Source: Coriobacteriia bacterium (GTDB taxonomy: Bacteria; Actinomycetota; Coriobacteriia; Coriobacteriales; QAMH01). Taken from it: a DNA stretch of 16,681 nucleotides. Positions 6,428-13,464 of the stretch are shown in pieces. The stretch spans positions 1-16,681 of the forward strand of contig CAAEKX010000180.1 in assembly GCA_900756605.1 (NCBI GenBank). The letters are read 5' to 3'. Below the pieces are notes generated by a model. That model saw nothing but the letters and a program-made list of their open reading frames with translations, searched no databases and was not told where the DNA came from. Position 1 is the stretch's first letter, and each line of letters opens with the position of its first letter. A program made the position numbers and the translations under genes.

Positions 6428-8671
6428 CTATGCATCGGTTTCCTTGGGCTTATCAACCCGATTTTTTCGGGCCACTCCGTATTGGATGACGAAGACGGCG
6501 ACGATGATCGCGATGCCGATGATATCCGTAATTGATTCGGGAATCATGAGCGCGAGGCCGCCGGCGATAAGGACGATGCGCAGGAGCATGGGTATTCGCT
6601 CGAACAGGTTGCCATTGAGGCCGGCGGCAATGCCGAAGAGGCCCACAAGCGACGTGATGATGGGAATGATGATCTCCCACCAGTTGCTCATTCCGTCAAG
6701 CAGCATGATGGGATTGAACGCGAAGATATAGGGAACGATGAAGGCTGCGATGGCGATCTTGCTTGCCGTGAAAGCCGTCTTCATCGGATTTGACTTGGCG
6801 ATGGCACTGCCCGCGTACGCCGCCAGCGCGACAGGTGGCGTGATGTCGGCCACGATGCCAAAGTAGAAGACGAAGAAGTGCGCAGCTACGGCCGGGATTC
6901 CGAGCTGGATGAGGATCGGGGCGCAGGTGGAGGCCATGATGCAGTAGTTTGCCGTGGTCGGGACGCCCATACCGAGGATGATGCAGCACAGCATGGTGAG
7001 CACGAGGCCAACCATGGTCGCGTCACCGGCGAAATTGACGATGGCGTTGATGAGCGTGCCCGCGAGGCCCGTGACGGTGATGCAGCCGGCGATGAGACCG
7101 GCCATGGCGCAGGCGACAGCCACGGAGACGCAGCTGCGGGCACCGGCGATGAGCGCGTCGTAGCCCGTGGCCAGGGCCACCTTGAGCGAGTCGACGAAGA
7201 CGCTGCCGACGGTCTGGTCCTCGGAGCGCTCCTTGACGCCGGTCACGAAGAAGTTGATGAAACCGATGATGAAGGCGCCGACAATCGAGATGGCGGCCGA
7301 GACGGCCATGGTGCGTGCGCCCGAGGCGACGAGCCAGACGAGCAGCACAAGCGGGATGACGAGGTAGCAGTTCTTGGCGAGGTAGCTCCACTTGGGAAGC
7401 TCCTTGCGCGGAATGCCCTTGAGCTGGAGCTTCTTGGCCTCGAGATGCACAGCAAGGAAGATGCCCGTGAAGTAGAGCAGGGCGGGGATGATGGCCTTGG
7501 CGGCAACCTCGATGTAGGGGATGCCCATGTACTCGGCCATGAGGAATGCGGCAGCGCCCATGATGGGGGGCATGATCTGGCCTCCCGTCGATGATGCCGC
7601 CTCGACGGCGCCGGCAAACTCGGGCCGGTAGCCGGTCTTCTTCATCATGGGGATGGTGACGGAACCCGTCGTGACGGTATTGCCGACGGACGAGCCGCTC
7701 ACCATGCCGCACAGGGCACTCGAGATGACGGCGACCTTGGCGGCGCCACCGCTCGACCAACCAGCGAGACGATTGGCGAACGAGATGAAGAAGCCCGCGA
7801 TGCCCGTGCGCTCGAGGAAGGCGCCGAAGATGATGAAGAGCACGATGTAGGTGTAGCAAACGTTGATGGGTGTGCCGATGATGCCGTTTGTCGTGTAGAA
7901 CATGCGATAGACGACGGTGCGCAAGGCGAGCATGAGGTCCATGCCGCGATCGACGACGAAGAAGTAGAACGCGTAGATGAGCAGCGCGCCTACCACGAAA
8001 ATGATGGGAAGGCCGACGCTGCGACGGCAGAGCTCGGCGACGATGAGAACGCCCACGATGCCGATGATGACCATGACTTCGTCAATGCGCGTGCCGAGCT
8101 TGATGATGGGTAACGCGTTAAACGCGAAGTAGAAGAAGCAAGCCGCTCCGATGATCATGAGCAAGATGTCATACCAGGGGATGTAGTTGGTGCGAACCTT
8201 CTTCTTGTTGGCGGGGTATACGAGAAAGCCGATGACGACGATGCAACCGAGGAAGAGCGTGAGCCTGACCTCGGGAAGCGCCGTGCTGAACAAGGTCATG
8301 CCGATGCAGTAGACCGAGAAGATGGCCATGATGGCCCTGACGATGATCTTGGGGACACCTTCCCAGATGCGCGTGTTTGACTCGCGGTCGAACTTGCGCA
8401 GAATCTGCTCGGCCTCGTCGCTCTCGACGGGGGCCGTGTCCTTCTCCATGATGATGTCCGCGCCCTCTTCGGTCGCGATGCCGGTCTCGATTTCCTCGCC
8501 GATGAGGTCGGAGTCCTCAATGGCCTTGAAACTGCCGGTTTTGGTCTGGTCTGGGGCGTCAGGGTGGGGTTCGAGATCTACGACGGTCTCGCGAACATCG
8601 ACGTCTTGCTGCGCAGTGGGCGGCACGCCGGTTTTCTTCCTCTGTATCCTTCTCTTGACCCTATCGACCAT
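6428..8671 (-). CDS. TRAP transporter fused permease (DctQ-DctM type, TAXI class)
   Basis: 747 residues with a ~100-residue acidic, polar N-terminal cytosolic part and then many membrane segments (first at ~107-128). Small-subunit and large-subunit membrane domains are joined in one chain, as in the TRAP fused permease family that works with TAXI binding proteins. Conserved large-subunit stretches are seen: SGSSVGNTVTTGSVTIPMM, STGGQIMPPIMGAAAF, GMGVPTTANYCI and DITPPVALAAYAGSAIAKS. It should use a sodium or proton gradient to import a small organic acid or amino-acid-like solute. Start ATG 8671 has GAGGGG with 5-nt spacing. The matching binding protein is directly upstream. The long N-terminal extension before the first membrane segment has no recognised domain. 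Confidence 0.92.
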   Translation of the reverse strand: MVDRVKRRIQRKKTGVPPTAQQDVDVRETVVDLEPHPDAPDQTKTGSFKAIEDSDLIGEEIETGIATEEGADIIMEKDTAPVESDEAEQILRKFDRESNTRIWEGVPKIIVRAIMAIFSVYCIGMTLFSTALPEVRLTLFLGCIVVIGFLVYPANKKKVRTNYIPWYDILLMIIGAACFFYFAFNALPIIKLGTRIDEVMVIIGIVGVLIVAELCRRSVGLPIIFVVGALLIYAFYFFVVDRGMDLMLALRTVVYRMFYTTNGIIGTPINVCYTYIVLFIIFGAFLERTGIAGFFISFANRLAGWSSGGAAKVAVISSALCGMVSGSSVGNTVTTGSVTIPMMKKTGYRPEFAGAVEAASSTGGQIMPPIMGAAAFLMAEYMGIPYIEVAAKAIIPALLYFTGIFLAVHLEAKKLQLKGIPRKELPKWSYLAKNCYLVIPLVLLVWLVASGARTMAVSAAISIVGAFIIGFINFFVTGVKERSEDQTVGSVFVDSLKVALATGYDALIAGARSCVSVAVACAMAGLIAGCITVTGLAGTLINAIVNFAGDATMVGLVLTMLCCIILGMGVPTTANYCIMASTCAPILIQLGIPAVAAHFFVFYFGIVADITPPVALAAYAGSAIAKSNPMKTAFTASKIAIAAFIVPYIFAFNPIMLLDGMSNWWEIIIPIITSLVGLFGIAAGLNGNLFERIPMLLRIVLIAGGLALMIPESITDIIGIAIIVAVFVIQYGVARKNRVDKPKETDA

Positions 8672-8679
8672 AGTTTCCC

Positions 8680-8784
8680 CTCAAAACGCGCCGAAGCCAT
8701 GATGGAAGGCAGGTACACCCCTCGCGTCATGGCTTCGACCTAACTCAAAACGCTTGATGATCTAGAAGACCATCACCTCAAAAC
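8680..8784. repeat. Three copies of CTCAAAAC in the TRAP intercistronic spacer
   Basis: CTCAAAAC is at 8680-8687, 8744-8751 and 8777-8784 (GTTTTGAG on the transcribed strand). The last overlaps the stop codon of the binding-protein gene and the first lies just before the ribosome site of the permease gene. The 64- and 33-nt spacings flank the hairpin at 8692-8737. Function unknown. Confidence 0.4.
8692..8737 (-). promoter_or_regulatory. Intercistronic hairpin between TAXI binding protein and permease genes
   Basis: CGAAGCCATGA (8692-8702) and TCATGGCTTCG (8727-8737) form a perfect 11-bp stem with a 24-nt loop. There is no T-run after it, so it is more likely an mRNA-stabilising or attenuating hairpin than a full terminator. 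Such structures commonly let a binding protein be made in excess over its permease. Confidence 0.6.
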
Positions 8785-9794
8785 TACTTCGTGGGAACAG
8801 TAATGTTCTTCTCTGCAAAGTACTTCGCGGCACCGGGATGATACGGAACGCTGGCAACGGACGCGCCCTTCTCGAGGCTAATCTCGGCATACTTGGCGTG
8901 ATTCTCGATGAGGTCGGGAGCGTTGTCGAAGATGTCGGCCGTGAGGGCGTAGACATCCTCCTCGGAGACAGCGTTGTCGACGATGATGACGGCGTCGACA
9001 CCGACGGTGACGACATCATTGGTCTGACCAGCGTAGGTTCCAGCGGGGATGACGGCCTCGGAGTAGAAGTTGTTCTCGGCAATCAGCTGCTGAATGTGCG
9101 CCTGGTCAAGGGAGATCAGGTACGCGGTCTTGGTGGTGGACAGGTCGGTGATGGCGGTGGTGGGAGCGCCGGCGACGATGAAGGCGGCGTCGATCTTGCC
9201 GTCCTTGAGGGCGTCAGCGGAATCGCCGAAGCTCTGGTAGGTCGGGTTGATGTCACTCTCGCTGAGGCCGTAGGCACCCAGGATGTCGATGGCGTTGAAG
9301 TACACACCCGAGCCTGCAGCACCGATGGAGACGTTCTTGCCTGCGAGGTCTGCAACAGAGGTGATGCTGGGATCGCAGGTCACGATCTGGACCTGCTCCT
9401 GATACAGGGCGCCGAGCGTGGAGAAGGTGGTGACGGGCTTGCCCTCGAACAGGTTGGTGCCGTCATAGGCGTATGCCATGACGTCGGACTGGGCGAAGCC
9501 GAGCTCGGCAGTGCCGTCCTCGAGCTCCTGGATGTTAGCCTGCGAGCCACCGCTCGAGGCAGCCGTGACGCTAACGTCGGTGTTGTTGGTCGCATGCTGG
9601 GCGATGACGGAACCGAAGGCGTAGTAGGTGCCCGACTCGCCGCCGGTCACAAAACGCAGGCTGCCGCCGTTGTCTGCGCTGGAGCTAGCGCTCGAATTGT
9701 TGGAGCCGCCGCATCCAACCAGGGCAAACGAAAGTGCCATGGCCAAGGCGAGAACGCCTACGATGGAGACAAGCCCCTTCTTCCTCATTTTCAC
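8784..9794 (-). CDS. TAXI-family TRAP transporter solute-binding lipoprotein
   Basis: 336 residues from GTG 9794, chosen because GGAG lies 8 nt before it; ATG 9788 is the alternative. The signal peptide MKMRKKG plus hydrophobic core ends in lipobox LVGC (Cys28), so the protein is predicted to be lipid-anchored outside the membrane. The mature chain shows the TAXI hallmarks: LRFVTGGESGTYYAFGSVIA at the start, then IQELEDGTAELGFAQSD, LGALYQEQVQIV, and GKNVSIGAAGSGVYFNA. TAXI proteins bind small carboxylated solutes such as glutamate-like compounds; the ligand here is not determined. It heads an operon with the fused permease, separated by 112 nt that hold a hairpin. It is expressed from a TATAAT-type promoter with palindromes at the -35 region. 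Confidence 0.92.
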   Translation of the reverse strand: MKMRKKGLVSIVGVLALAMALSFALVGCGGSNNSSASSSADNGGSLRFVTGGESGTYYAFGSVIAQHATNNTDVSVTAASSGGSQANIQELEDGTAELGFAQSDVMAYAYDGTNLFEGKPVTTFSTLGALYQEQVQIVTCDPSITSVADLAGKNVSIGAAGSGVYFNAIDILGAYGLSESDINPTYQSFGDSADALKDGKIDAAFIVAGAPTTAITDLSTTKTAYLISLDQAHIQQLIAENNFYSEAVIPAGTYAGQTNDVVTVGVDAVIIVDNAVSEEDVYALTADIFDNAPDLIENHAKYAEISLEKGASVASVPYHPGAAKYFAEKNITVPTK

Positions 9795-9823
9795 GTTAAA
9801 CTCTCCTCTTCCCTTCGGGGACA

Positions 9824-9837
9824 AATCATGCATGATT
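9824..9837. promoter_or_regulatory. Perfect 14-bp palindrome in the TAXI leader
   Basis: AATCATGCATGATT is its own reverse complement. It lies about 30 nt upstream of the binding-protein start and downstream of the predicted transcription start, a position suited to a repressor operator. A small CCC-GAA-GGG stem follows before the ribosome site. Confidence 0.4.
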
Positions 9838-9862
9838 CGGGCATACATGAGAAACTCTATGC

Positions 9863-9868
9863 ATTATA
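9863..9868 (-). promoter_or_regulatory. -10 box of the TAXI-TRAP operon promoter
   Basis: On the minus strand the hexamer is a perfect TATAAT, about 70 nt upstream of the GTG start. No good -35 hexamer stands 17 nt upstream (CATTTC); instead the palindrome 9884-9897 occupies that position, suggesting activator-dependent or repressible transcription. Confidence 0.5.
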
Positions 9869-9883
9869 TCTGCAATCTTGTGG

Positions 9884-9907
9884 ATGAAATGTTTCATTAA
9901 AGAAACA
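9884..9907. promoter_or_regulatory. Overlapping palindromes at the -35 region of the TAXI-TRAP promoter
   Basis: ATGAAA-TG-TTTCAT (9884-9897) and TGTTTC-ATTAAA-GAAACA (9890-9907) share their TGTTTC half. The first covers the expected -35 box. The half-site word TGTTTCA also occurs in the palindrome region of the lic control region (1184-1190). Confidence 0.45.
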
Positions 9908-9977
9908 GATTACGGTTTGGTGGCGGGAGAGGGCGATTAGTCTTCGCGCTTCCCATCTTGCTTTATCGCTTTAGACG

Positions 9978-9983
9978 TATAAT
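9978..9983 (+). promoter_or_regulatory. -10 box for the oxidoreductase/lipid-kinase operon
   Basis: A perfect TATAAT lies 48 nt before the start codon at 10031. The nearest -35-like word, TTGCTT at 9958-9963, is only 14 nt away, which is short, so the -35 assignment is uncertain. Confidence 0.5.
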
Positions 9984-10030
9984 TACGCCAGCATATGTTG
10001 TCGAGACGATGATAGGGACAGGGAGCCACC

Positions 10031-10573
10031 ATGTCGAAGAATATCTTGCTTGTTCATGCGAGTCCGCGCGAAGGTGGGAACTCGAGCATACTCGCCGATT
10101 GGTTCGAGCGTGGTGCGCTCGAGGCAGGCAACGAGGTCACGCGCATAAGCGTTGGGCATGCGAAGATTTCGGGTTGCATGGCCTGCGAGTACTGTCTCTC
10201 GCACGAGGGCGAGTGTATCAACAAGGATGACATGCAGAAGTTCTATCCGCTGTTGCATGAGGCCGATGTGATCGTGTACGCGACACCCATGTACTTCTAC
10301 AACTTCCCTGCGCAATTGCGCGCCTTCCAGGACCGCATGTTCTGCGGAATTGGCAAGCCCTTTGGCATTACGCAGACCGCGTTGCTGCTGTGCTTCGAGG
10401 ACAAGGACGAGACCACCTGCGAGCCTGCCGTCAACAGCTATCGCGTGGCGGCCAACTATTGCAAGCAGGAGAACCTTGGCGAGGTCATCATCAATAACGT
10501 GTACGAGAAGGGCGCCATCGAGGGAAACCCGGGCTTGCAGAAGGCCTATGAGCTCGGCCTGAGCATCAAGTAG
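10031..10573 (+). CDS. Flavodoxin-fold NAD(P)H-dependent FMN oxidoreductase
   Basis: 180 residues, typical of the NADPH-dependent FMN reductase / flavodoxin-2 family. The FMN phosphate loop is HASPREGGNSS at 9-19, and the flavin-contact segment is ATPMYFYNFPAQLRAFQDR at ~84-102. It carries a cysteine cluster C49-x2-C52-x2-C55...C62, common in the anaerobe branch of this family and possibly redox-active. It probably reduces quinones, nitro compounds or flavins in the cytoplasm; the substrate is unknown. Start ATG 10031 has GGGAG with 5-6 nt spacing. The lipid-kinase gene starts 13 nt after the stop, so the two form an operon. It is divergent from the TAXI-TRAP operon. Confidence 0.87.
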   Translation: MSKNILLVHASPREGGNSSILADWFERGALEAGNEVTRISVGHAKISGCMACEYCLSHEGECINKDDMQKFYPLLHEADVIVYATPMYFYNFPAQLRAFQDRMFCGIGKPFGITQTALLLCFEDKDETTCEPAVNSYRVAANYCKQENLGEVIINNVYEKGAIEGNPGLQKAYELGLSIK

Positions 10574-10586
10574 ACGAGGAGCGGCG

Positions 10587-11522
10587 ATGAGCGAGAGGTC
10601 CGCGTCCATATTGGTTGTCGCAAACCCGGCCGCCGGCAATGGCACGGGGACGCAGGCCGCACGCCGCGCCATGGGCGAGATGGAAGCGGCCATTGCCCGC
10701 GGGAAGACAAGCGCGACCTTTGCGGATGCCGAGGTCGACGCAGCCTTTCTCAGCTCCCCCGAGCAGACGCGTGATGTCGTCGAGAAATCGGGCGGCATCC
10801 GTGCGGTCATCGCGATTGGCGGTGATGGCCTTGCGCATCTCGTCGTGAACGCGCTCATGAGCATTCCCGCCGAGGAACGCCCCGCATTTGGCATCATCGC
10901 CGCTGGCACAGGTAACGATTACGCGCGTGCGCTCGGGCTGCCCCTCGACGTGCGGAAGTGCACGCAGGCGGTGTTGCATGCCAGCCCGCGGCTCGTGGAT
11001 GTGGGGCTCTGCAACGACATCTATTTCGCCGAGACGCTTTCCTTTGGGTTGGATGCCGCCATCGCGCTCGATACGGTCAAACGTCGCGCCGAGACCGGCA
11101 GGTCGGATGCGGGCGTGTATGTTTCGAGCGGTATCGACCAGCTGCGCCACAATCTTGTCGACCGCCACTATCGTGCCGACTTCGATGGCAAGCAGGTCGA
11201 GGGGCAAAGCATCACCTTTGCCGTGCAGATCGGCCCGTATTACGGCGGTGGCTTCAAGATTTGCCCCGAGGCGACGCTCGACGACGGCACACTTGACATC
11301 TGCATATCGCATCCGCCTGCAGGCGTCGCTCGTGCGATATACATTTTCATGCGAGCCAAGAACGGCAAGCACGTGGGTATGAAGCCCATGGAGTTTCTGC
11401 GCGCTCATCATGCGGTCATCGACTTTGACGAGGAACCGCCTTGCCAGATCGACGGCGAGCCCTTGCACGCGACGCACTTCGACATCAGCTGCGAGCATCA
11501 GGCACTTCGCGTGTTGGCCTGA
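10587..11522 (+). CDS. Diacylglycerol kinase-family lipid kinase (DagK/YegS-like)
   Basis: 311 residues, normal for the family. The N-terminal catalytic domain has the phosphate-binding start VVANPAAGNGTG (10-21), AIGGDG at 76-81 and the nucleotide motif AAGTGNDYARALGLP at ~105-119. A C-terminal beta-sandwich half includes YYGGGFKICPEATLDDGTLD. After GGDG the sequence is LAHLVVNAL rather than the TxNEVVNGL of DgkB/YegS; a GGDG-[ML]-x-H-L form is usual in actinobacterial members, so this is not a broken site. It likely phosphorylates diacylglycerol or a related lipid at the membrane, returning it to phospholipid synthesis. Start ATG 10587 has GAGGAG at 7-nt spacing. Confidence 0.88.
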   Translation: MSERSASILVVANPAAGNGTGTQAARRAMGEMEAAIARGKTSATFADAEVDAAFLSSPEQTRDVVEKSGGIRAVIAIGGDGLAHLVVNALMSIPAEERPAFGIIAAGTGNDYARALGLPLDVRKCTQAVLHASPRLVDVGLCNDIYFAETLSFGLDAAIALDTVKRRAETGRSDAGVYVSSGIDQLRHNLVDRHYRADFDGKQVEGQSITFAVQIGPYYGGGFKICPEATLDDGTLDICISHPPAGVARAIYIFMRAKNGKHVGMKPMEFLRAHHAVIDFDEEPPCQIDGEPLHATHFDISCEHQALRVLA

Positions 11523-11533
11523 GCATGGTCTCG

Positions 11534-11575
11534 CCTGTCATTTCGAGCGGAGCGAAGCGGAGTCGAGAAATCTCG
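11534..11575. repeat. TCATTTCGA-family interspersed repeat, complete copy
   Basis: Begins CCTGTCATTTCGAGCGGAGC, followed by GAAGCGGAG, and ends TCGAGAAATCTCG. It fills almost all the gap between the convergent lipid-kinase and phosphatase-fold genes. Near-identical copies are at 14392-14432 and, inverted, at 12848-12898. Termini ATTTCGA and TCGAGAAAT are roughly complementary, allowing an imperfect hairpin. Confidence 0.8.
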
Positions 11576-11578
11576 TCC

Positions 11579-12655
11579 TTACAGTAGCGTCGCGTCCAGC
11601 AGCACGGGGTTGTGGTCGGTGAACTCGAAGCCGGCATCGATGGTTTCGAGCGCATCGATGCGGATGTTATCCGAGACGATGAACCCATCGATCATGTAGA
11701 ACTGGAAGTTATTCGACTCGTCGTAGGGCCGGTCGAGCGAGCGGCAGGTGGGCGTTGTGTTGTCCATCGCCGCGATAAAGCCATTGCCTAGCGAACTTAC
11801 GTCAATGTAGCCGCATTGCCACAGGTCATCGCCTTGCAGCGGATACATACTCGTGTCCACGTTCGAGAAGCTCTGGTTGAAGTCGCCGCCGGCGATGACG
11901 TAGTTGCCCTTCGCGCGCTCCTCCTGCAACAGCTGGGCGAGCTGCGCCGTCTGCGCCGCTTTGCCCTCGCCATCGTCGTAGGCCTCGAGATGCAGGTTCA
12001 CGAGTACGAGCTCGGTGCCACTGTCCGTGATGGGGATGCGCTCGACGAGCAGGCAGCGCTTGAGGTTGCCGAGGCGCACGGGCCAGGAAAACGGACAGGG
12101 GAGCTGCACGCGCTCGGCGCTGCTCGGTTGCATGCGCGAGAGCGTCATGATGCCGCTTTCGACGGCGCCGATGGGTGGCAGGGGATAGGGAACGTAGGCT
12201 ACGTCGAAGTTGAGGGCGTAGGCCGACGTGTACGCGGGGGCAAGTGCCGTGGCGATGCGCGCTCGCTCGTTGATGCCGTAGGTGCGCTCGGAATCTTGGT
12301 CGACTTCCTGGAGAAAGATAATGTCGGGGTCGAGGGTTGCAAGCTCGTCCTCGATGCCGGCGAGATTCGCCAGGACGCCATCATGCGAGACGGTACGCAC
12401 GCCATCGCCACCGTCCATGAAGAAGTCGGCTTGCTTGGACAGGCCACCGTAGCCGGCGTTCCAGGTGACGACGCTGAGGCTTTGTCCGGGCTCGATCGTT
12501 TCCCGGGCCGTGCCGTGAATCTCGATTTCCTGCGTGGCGGGCGGATTGTATTCCGTGACGGTGAGGAAGGCGACCAATGCGAGGACGAAGACGATGAGTA
12601 TCGCGACGATGATGCCGATGACCTTCCCCGTCTTGCGGGCGATGGATGCTGCCAT
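11579..12655 (-). CDS. Membrane-anchored endonuclease/exonuclease/phosphatase-family protein
   Basis: 358 residues. Residues ~11-33 form one hydrophobic segment after a basic N-terminus (ARKTGK), with no lipobox or clear cleavage site, so it is probably an N-terminal anchor with the enzyme outside. The EEP fold motifs are present in order: TWNAGYG (Asn66), FLQEVD (Glu117), NLHLEAY, IAGGDFNQSF (Asp258, Asn260) and the C-terminal TDHNPVLL with Asp347-His348. All metal-binding and catalytic residues expected of DNase I/sphingomyelinase-like enzymes are there. The substrate may be a phosphodiester of nucleic acid or phospholipid; an extracellular position slightly favours a surface lipid or extracellular DNA. 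It is monocistronic and convergent with the lipid-kinase gene. Start ATG 12655 follows AGGCGGACC. Confidence 0.85.
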   Translation of the reverse strand: MAASIARKTGKVIGIIVAILIVFVLALVAFLTVTEYNPPATQEIEIHGTARETIEPGQSLSVVTWNAGYGGLSKQADFFMDGGDGVRTVSHDGVLANLAGIEDELATLDPDIIFLQEVDQDSERTYGINERARIATALAPAYTSAYALNFDVAYVPYPLPPIGAVESGIMTLSRMQPSSAERVQLPCPFSWPVRLGNLKRCLLVERIPITDSGTELVLVNLHLEAYDDGEGKAAQTAQLAQLLQEERAKGNYVIAGGDFNQSFSNVDTSMYPLQGDDLWQCGYIDVSSLGNGFIAAMDNTTPTCRSLDRPYDESNNFQFYMIDGFIVSDNIRIDALETIDAGFEFTDHNPVLLDATLL

Positions 12656-12693
12656 GATGGTCCGCCTTTCGTGTGTTGTACGCGTCTGCTCAT

Positions 12694-12699
12694 TCTATA
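12694..12699 (-). promoter_or_regulatory. Possible -10 box for the EEP-family gene
   Basis: TATAGA on the minus strand (within AGTATAGAAT), about 40 nt upstream of the start at 12655. The -35 at 17 nt (TAATGC) is poor, so this is tentative. Confidence 0.3.
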
Positions 12700-12725
12700 C
12701 TGTGCGAGATGGGGTTGCATTATCC

Positions 12726-12898
12726 TGTCATTTCGACCGGAGGCGCTTGGTGTCGCCCTTTGTCATTTCGACCGGAGGCGCGTAGCCTGGCCCATACTGT
12801 CATTTCGACCGGAGGCGCGTAGCGCCGTAGCGGAGAAATCTATGACGAGATTTCTCGACTTCGCTCACTTCGTTCGCTCCGCTCGAAATGACGAGAGG
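12726..12898. repeat. Composite TCATTTCGA-family repeat cluster with head-to-head inversion
   Basis: TGTCATTTCGACCGGAGGCG starts at 12726, 12761 and 12798 (35- and 37-nt steps). Only the third continues to the repeat end, GAGAAATCT at 12833-12841. After a 6-nt gap the complete repeat follows in reverse (12848-12898, ending CGAAATGACGAGAGG), so GAGAAATCT/AGATTTCTC forms a tight hairpin within a much longer imperfect fold. This cluster and the inverted repeat at 12901-12937 make up most of the 311-bp non-coding stretch 12656-12966. The rest holds only the likely upstream promoter of the EEP gene and the ribosome site of the NUDIX gene. Confidence 0.75.
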
Positions 12899-12900
12899 AA

Positions 12901-12937
12901 AATGAGACAAAACGGGACAGGGAAGATTTGTCTCATT
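12901..12937. repeat. GAGACA-type inverted repeat upstream of the NUDIX gene
   Basis: AATGAGACAAA (12901-12911) and TTTGTCTCATT (12927-12937) are perfect 11-nt arms around a 15-nt loop. It ends 29 nt before the NUDIX start, so it will lie in or near the mRNA leader. The GAGACA word and GGGACAGGG loop resemble parts of the element at 4153-4254. It could be a short mobile repeat or a leader hairpin. Confidence 0.65.
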
Positions 12938-12966
12938 CCCAAGGTCAGAGTAGGAGAGAATAGACC

Positions 12967-13464
12967 ATGAGCGTCCAGACCACGCTGTGTTACATAGACG
13001 ACGGAAGCGCCTACCTCATGCTGCATCGCGTGAAGAAGGAACATGACGTCAACCGTGGCAAGTGGATCGGCATCGGCGGCAAGTTCGAGGCCGACGAAAG
13101 CCCCGAGGAATGCATGATGCGCGAGGTGCGCGAGGAGACCGGTCTGACGCCGCATGCGTGGCGTTACCGTGGTATCGTCACCTTCGTGTCCGGCCGTTGG
13201 GTGACGGAGTACATGCATCTCTTCACGATCACGGGCTGGACGGGCGCGGTACGGAGCTGTAATGAGGGCATATTAGAATGGGTGCCCAAAGACGAGCTCC
13301 TGGACCTACCGCATTGGAAGGGCGACGAGGTCTTCCTCAAACTCATCGCCGACCCCGAGCAGCCATTCTTCTCGCTCAAGCTCGTTTACGACGCAAATGA
13401 TGAACTCGTCGAAGCACGCCTGGACGGCGAGCCTCTCGACCTCATAGATTGGAACTGGGCATGA
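12967..13464 (+). CDS. NUDIX hydrolase, 8-oxo-dGTP diphosphatase type
   Basis: 165 residues with a perfect Nudix box G-x5-E-x7-REVREETGL at residues 38-60 (Gly38, Glu44, Arg52-Glu53, Glu56-Glu57), which binds the catalytic magnesium. The upstream segment TTLCYI...YLMLHRVKK...NRGKWIGIGGKFE closely matches the MutT-like subgroup annotated as 8-oxo-dGTP diphosphatase, which cleans oxidised nucleotides from the pool. Substrate assignment is by family; other (d)NTP derivatives are possible. Start ATG 12967 has AGGAG about 10 nt upstream. Its stop overlaps the next start as ATGA, so Hsp33 translation is coupled to it. The two together suggest a small oxidative-damage operon. Confidence 0.88.
   Translation: MSVQTTLCYIDDGSAYLMLHRVKKEHDVNRGKWIGIGGKFEADESPEECMMREVREETGLTPHAWRYRGIVTFVSGRWVTEYMHLFTITGWTGAVRSCNEGILEWVPKDELLDLPHWKGDEVFLKLIADPEQPFFSLKLVYDANDELVEARLDGEPLDLIDWNWA

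Noticed and set aside
6878..7594. Plus-strand open frame opposite the TRAP permease, rich in Asp, Glu, His and Gly
   Set aside because: It is the antisense image of membrane-protein codons, with no domain or ribosome site.
8838..9887. 349-residue plus-strand frame opposite the TAXI binding protein
   Set aside because: It is antisense to a clearly identified TAXI protein and has Gly/Val/Asp-biased shadow composition.
10812..10850. Lipid-kinase motif GGDG followed by LAHL instead of TxNE, at first sight a dead active site
   Set aside because: GGDG-[ML]-x-HL is, to my knowledge, a normal variant in actinobacterial members, and the GTGND motif is intact.
12726..12818. Three regularly spaced repeats resembling a mini CRISPR array
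   Set aside because: The intervals are only 14-16 nt, the unit is the head of a repeat found elsewhere in the window, and no cas gene is nearby.
11816..12970. 384-residue plus-strand frame opposite the EEP gene, running through the repeats
   Set aside because: Its 3' part is translated repeat sequence and its 5' part is the complement of conserved EEP motifs.
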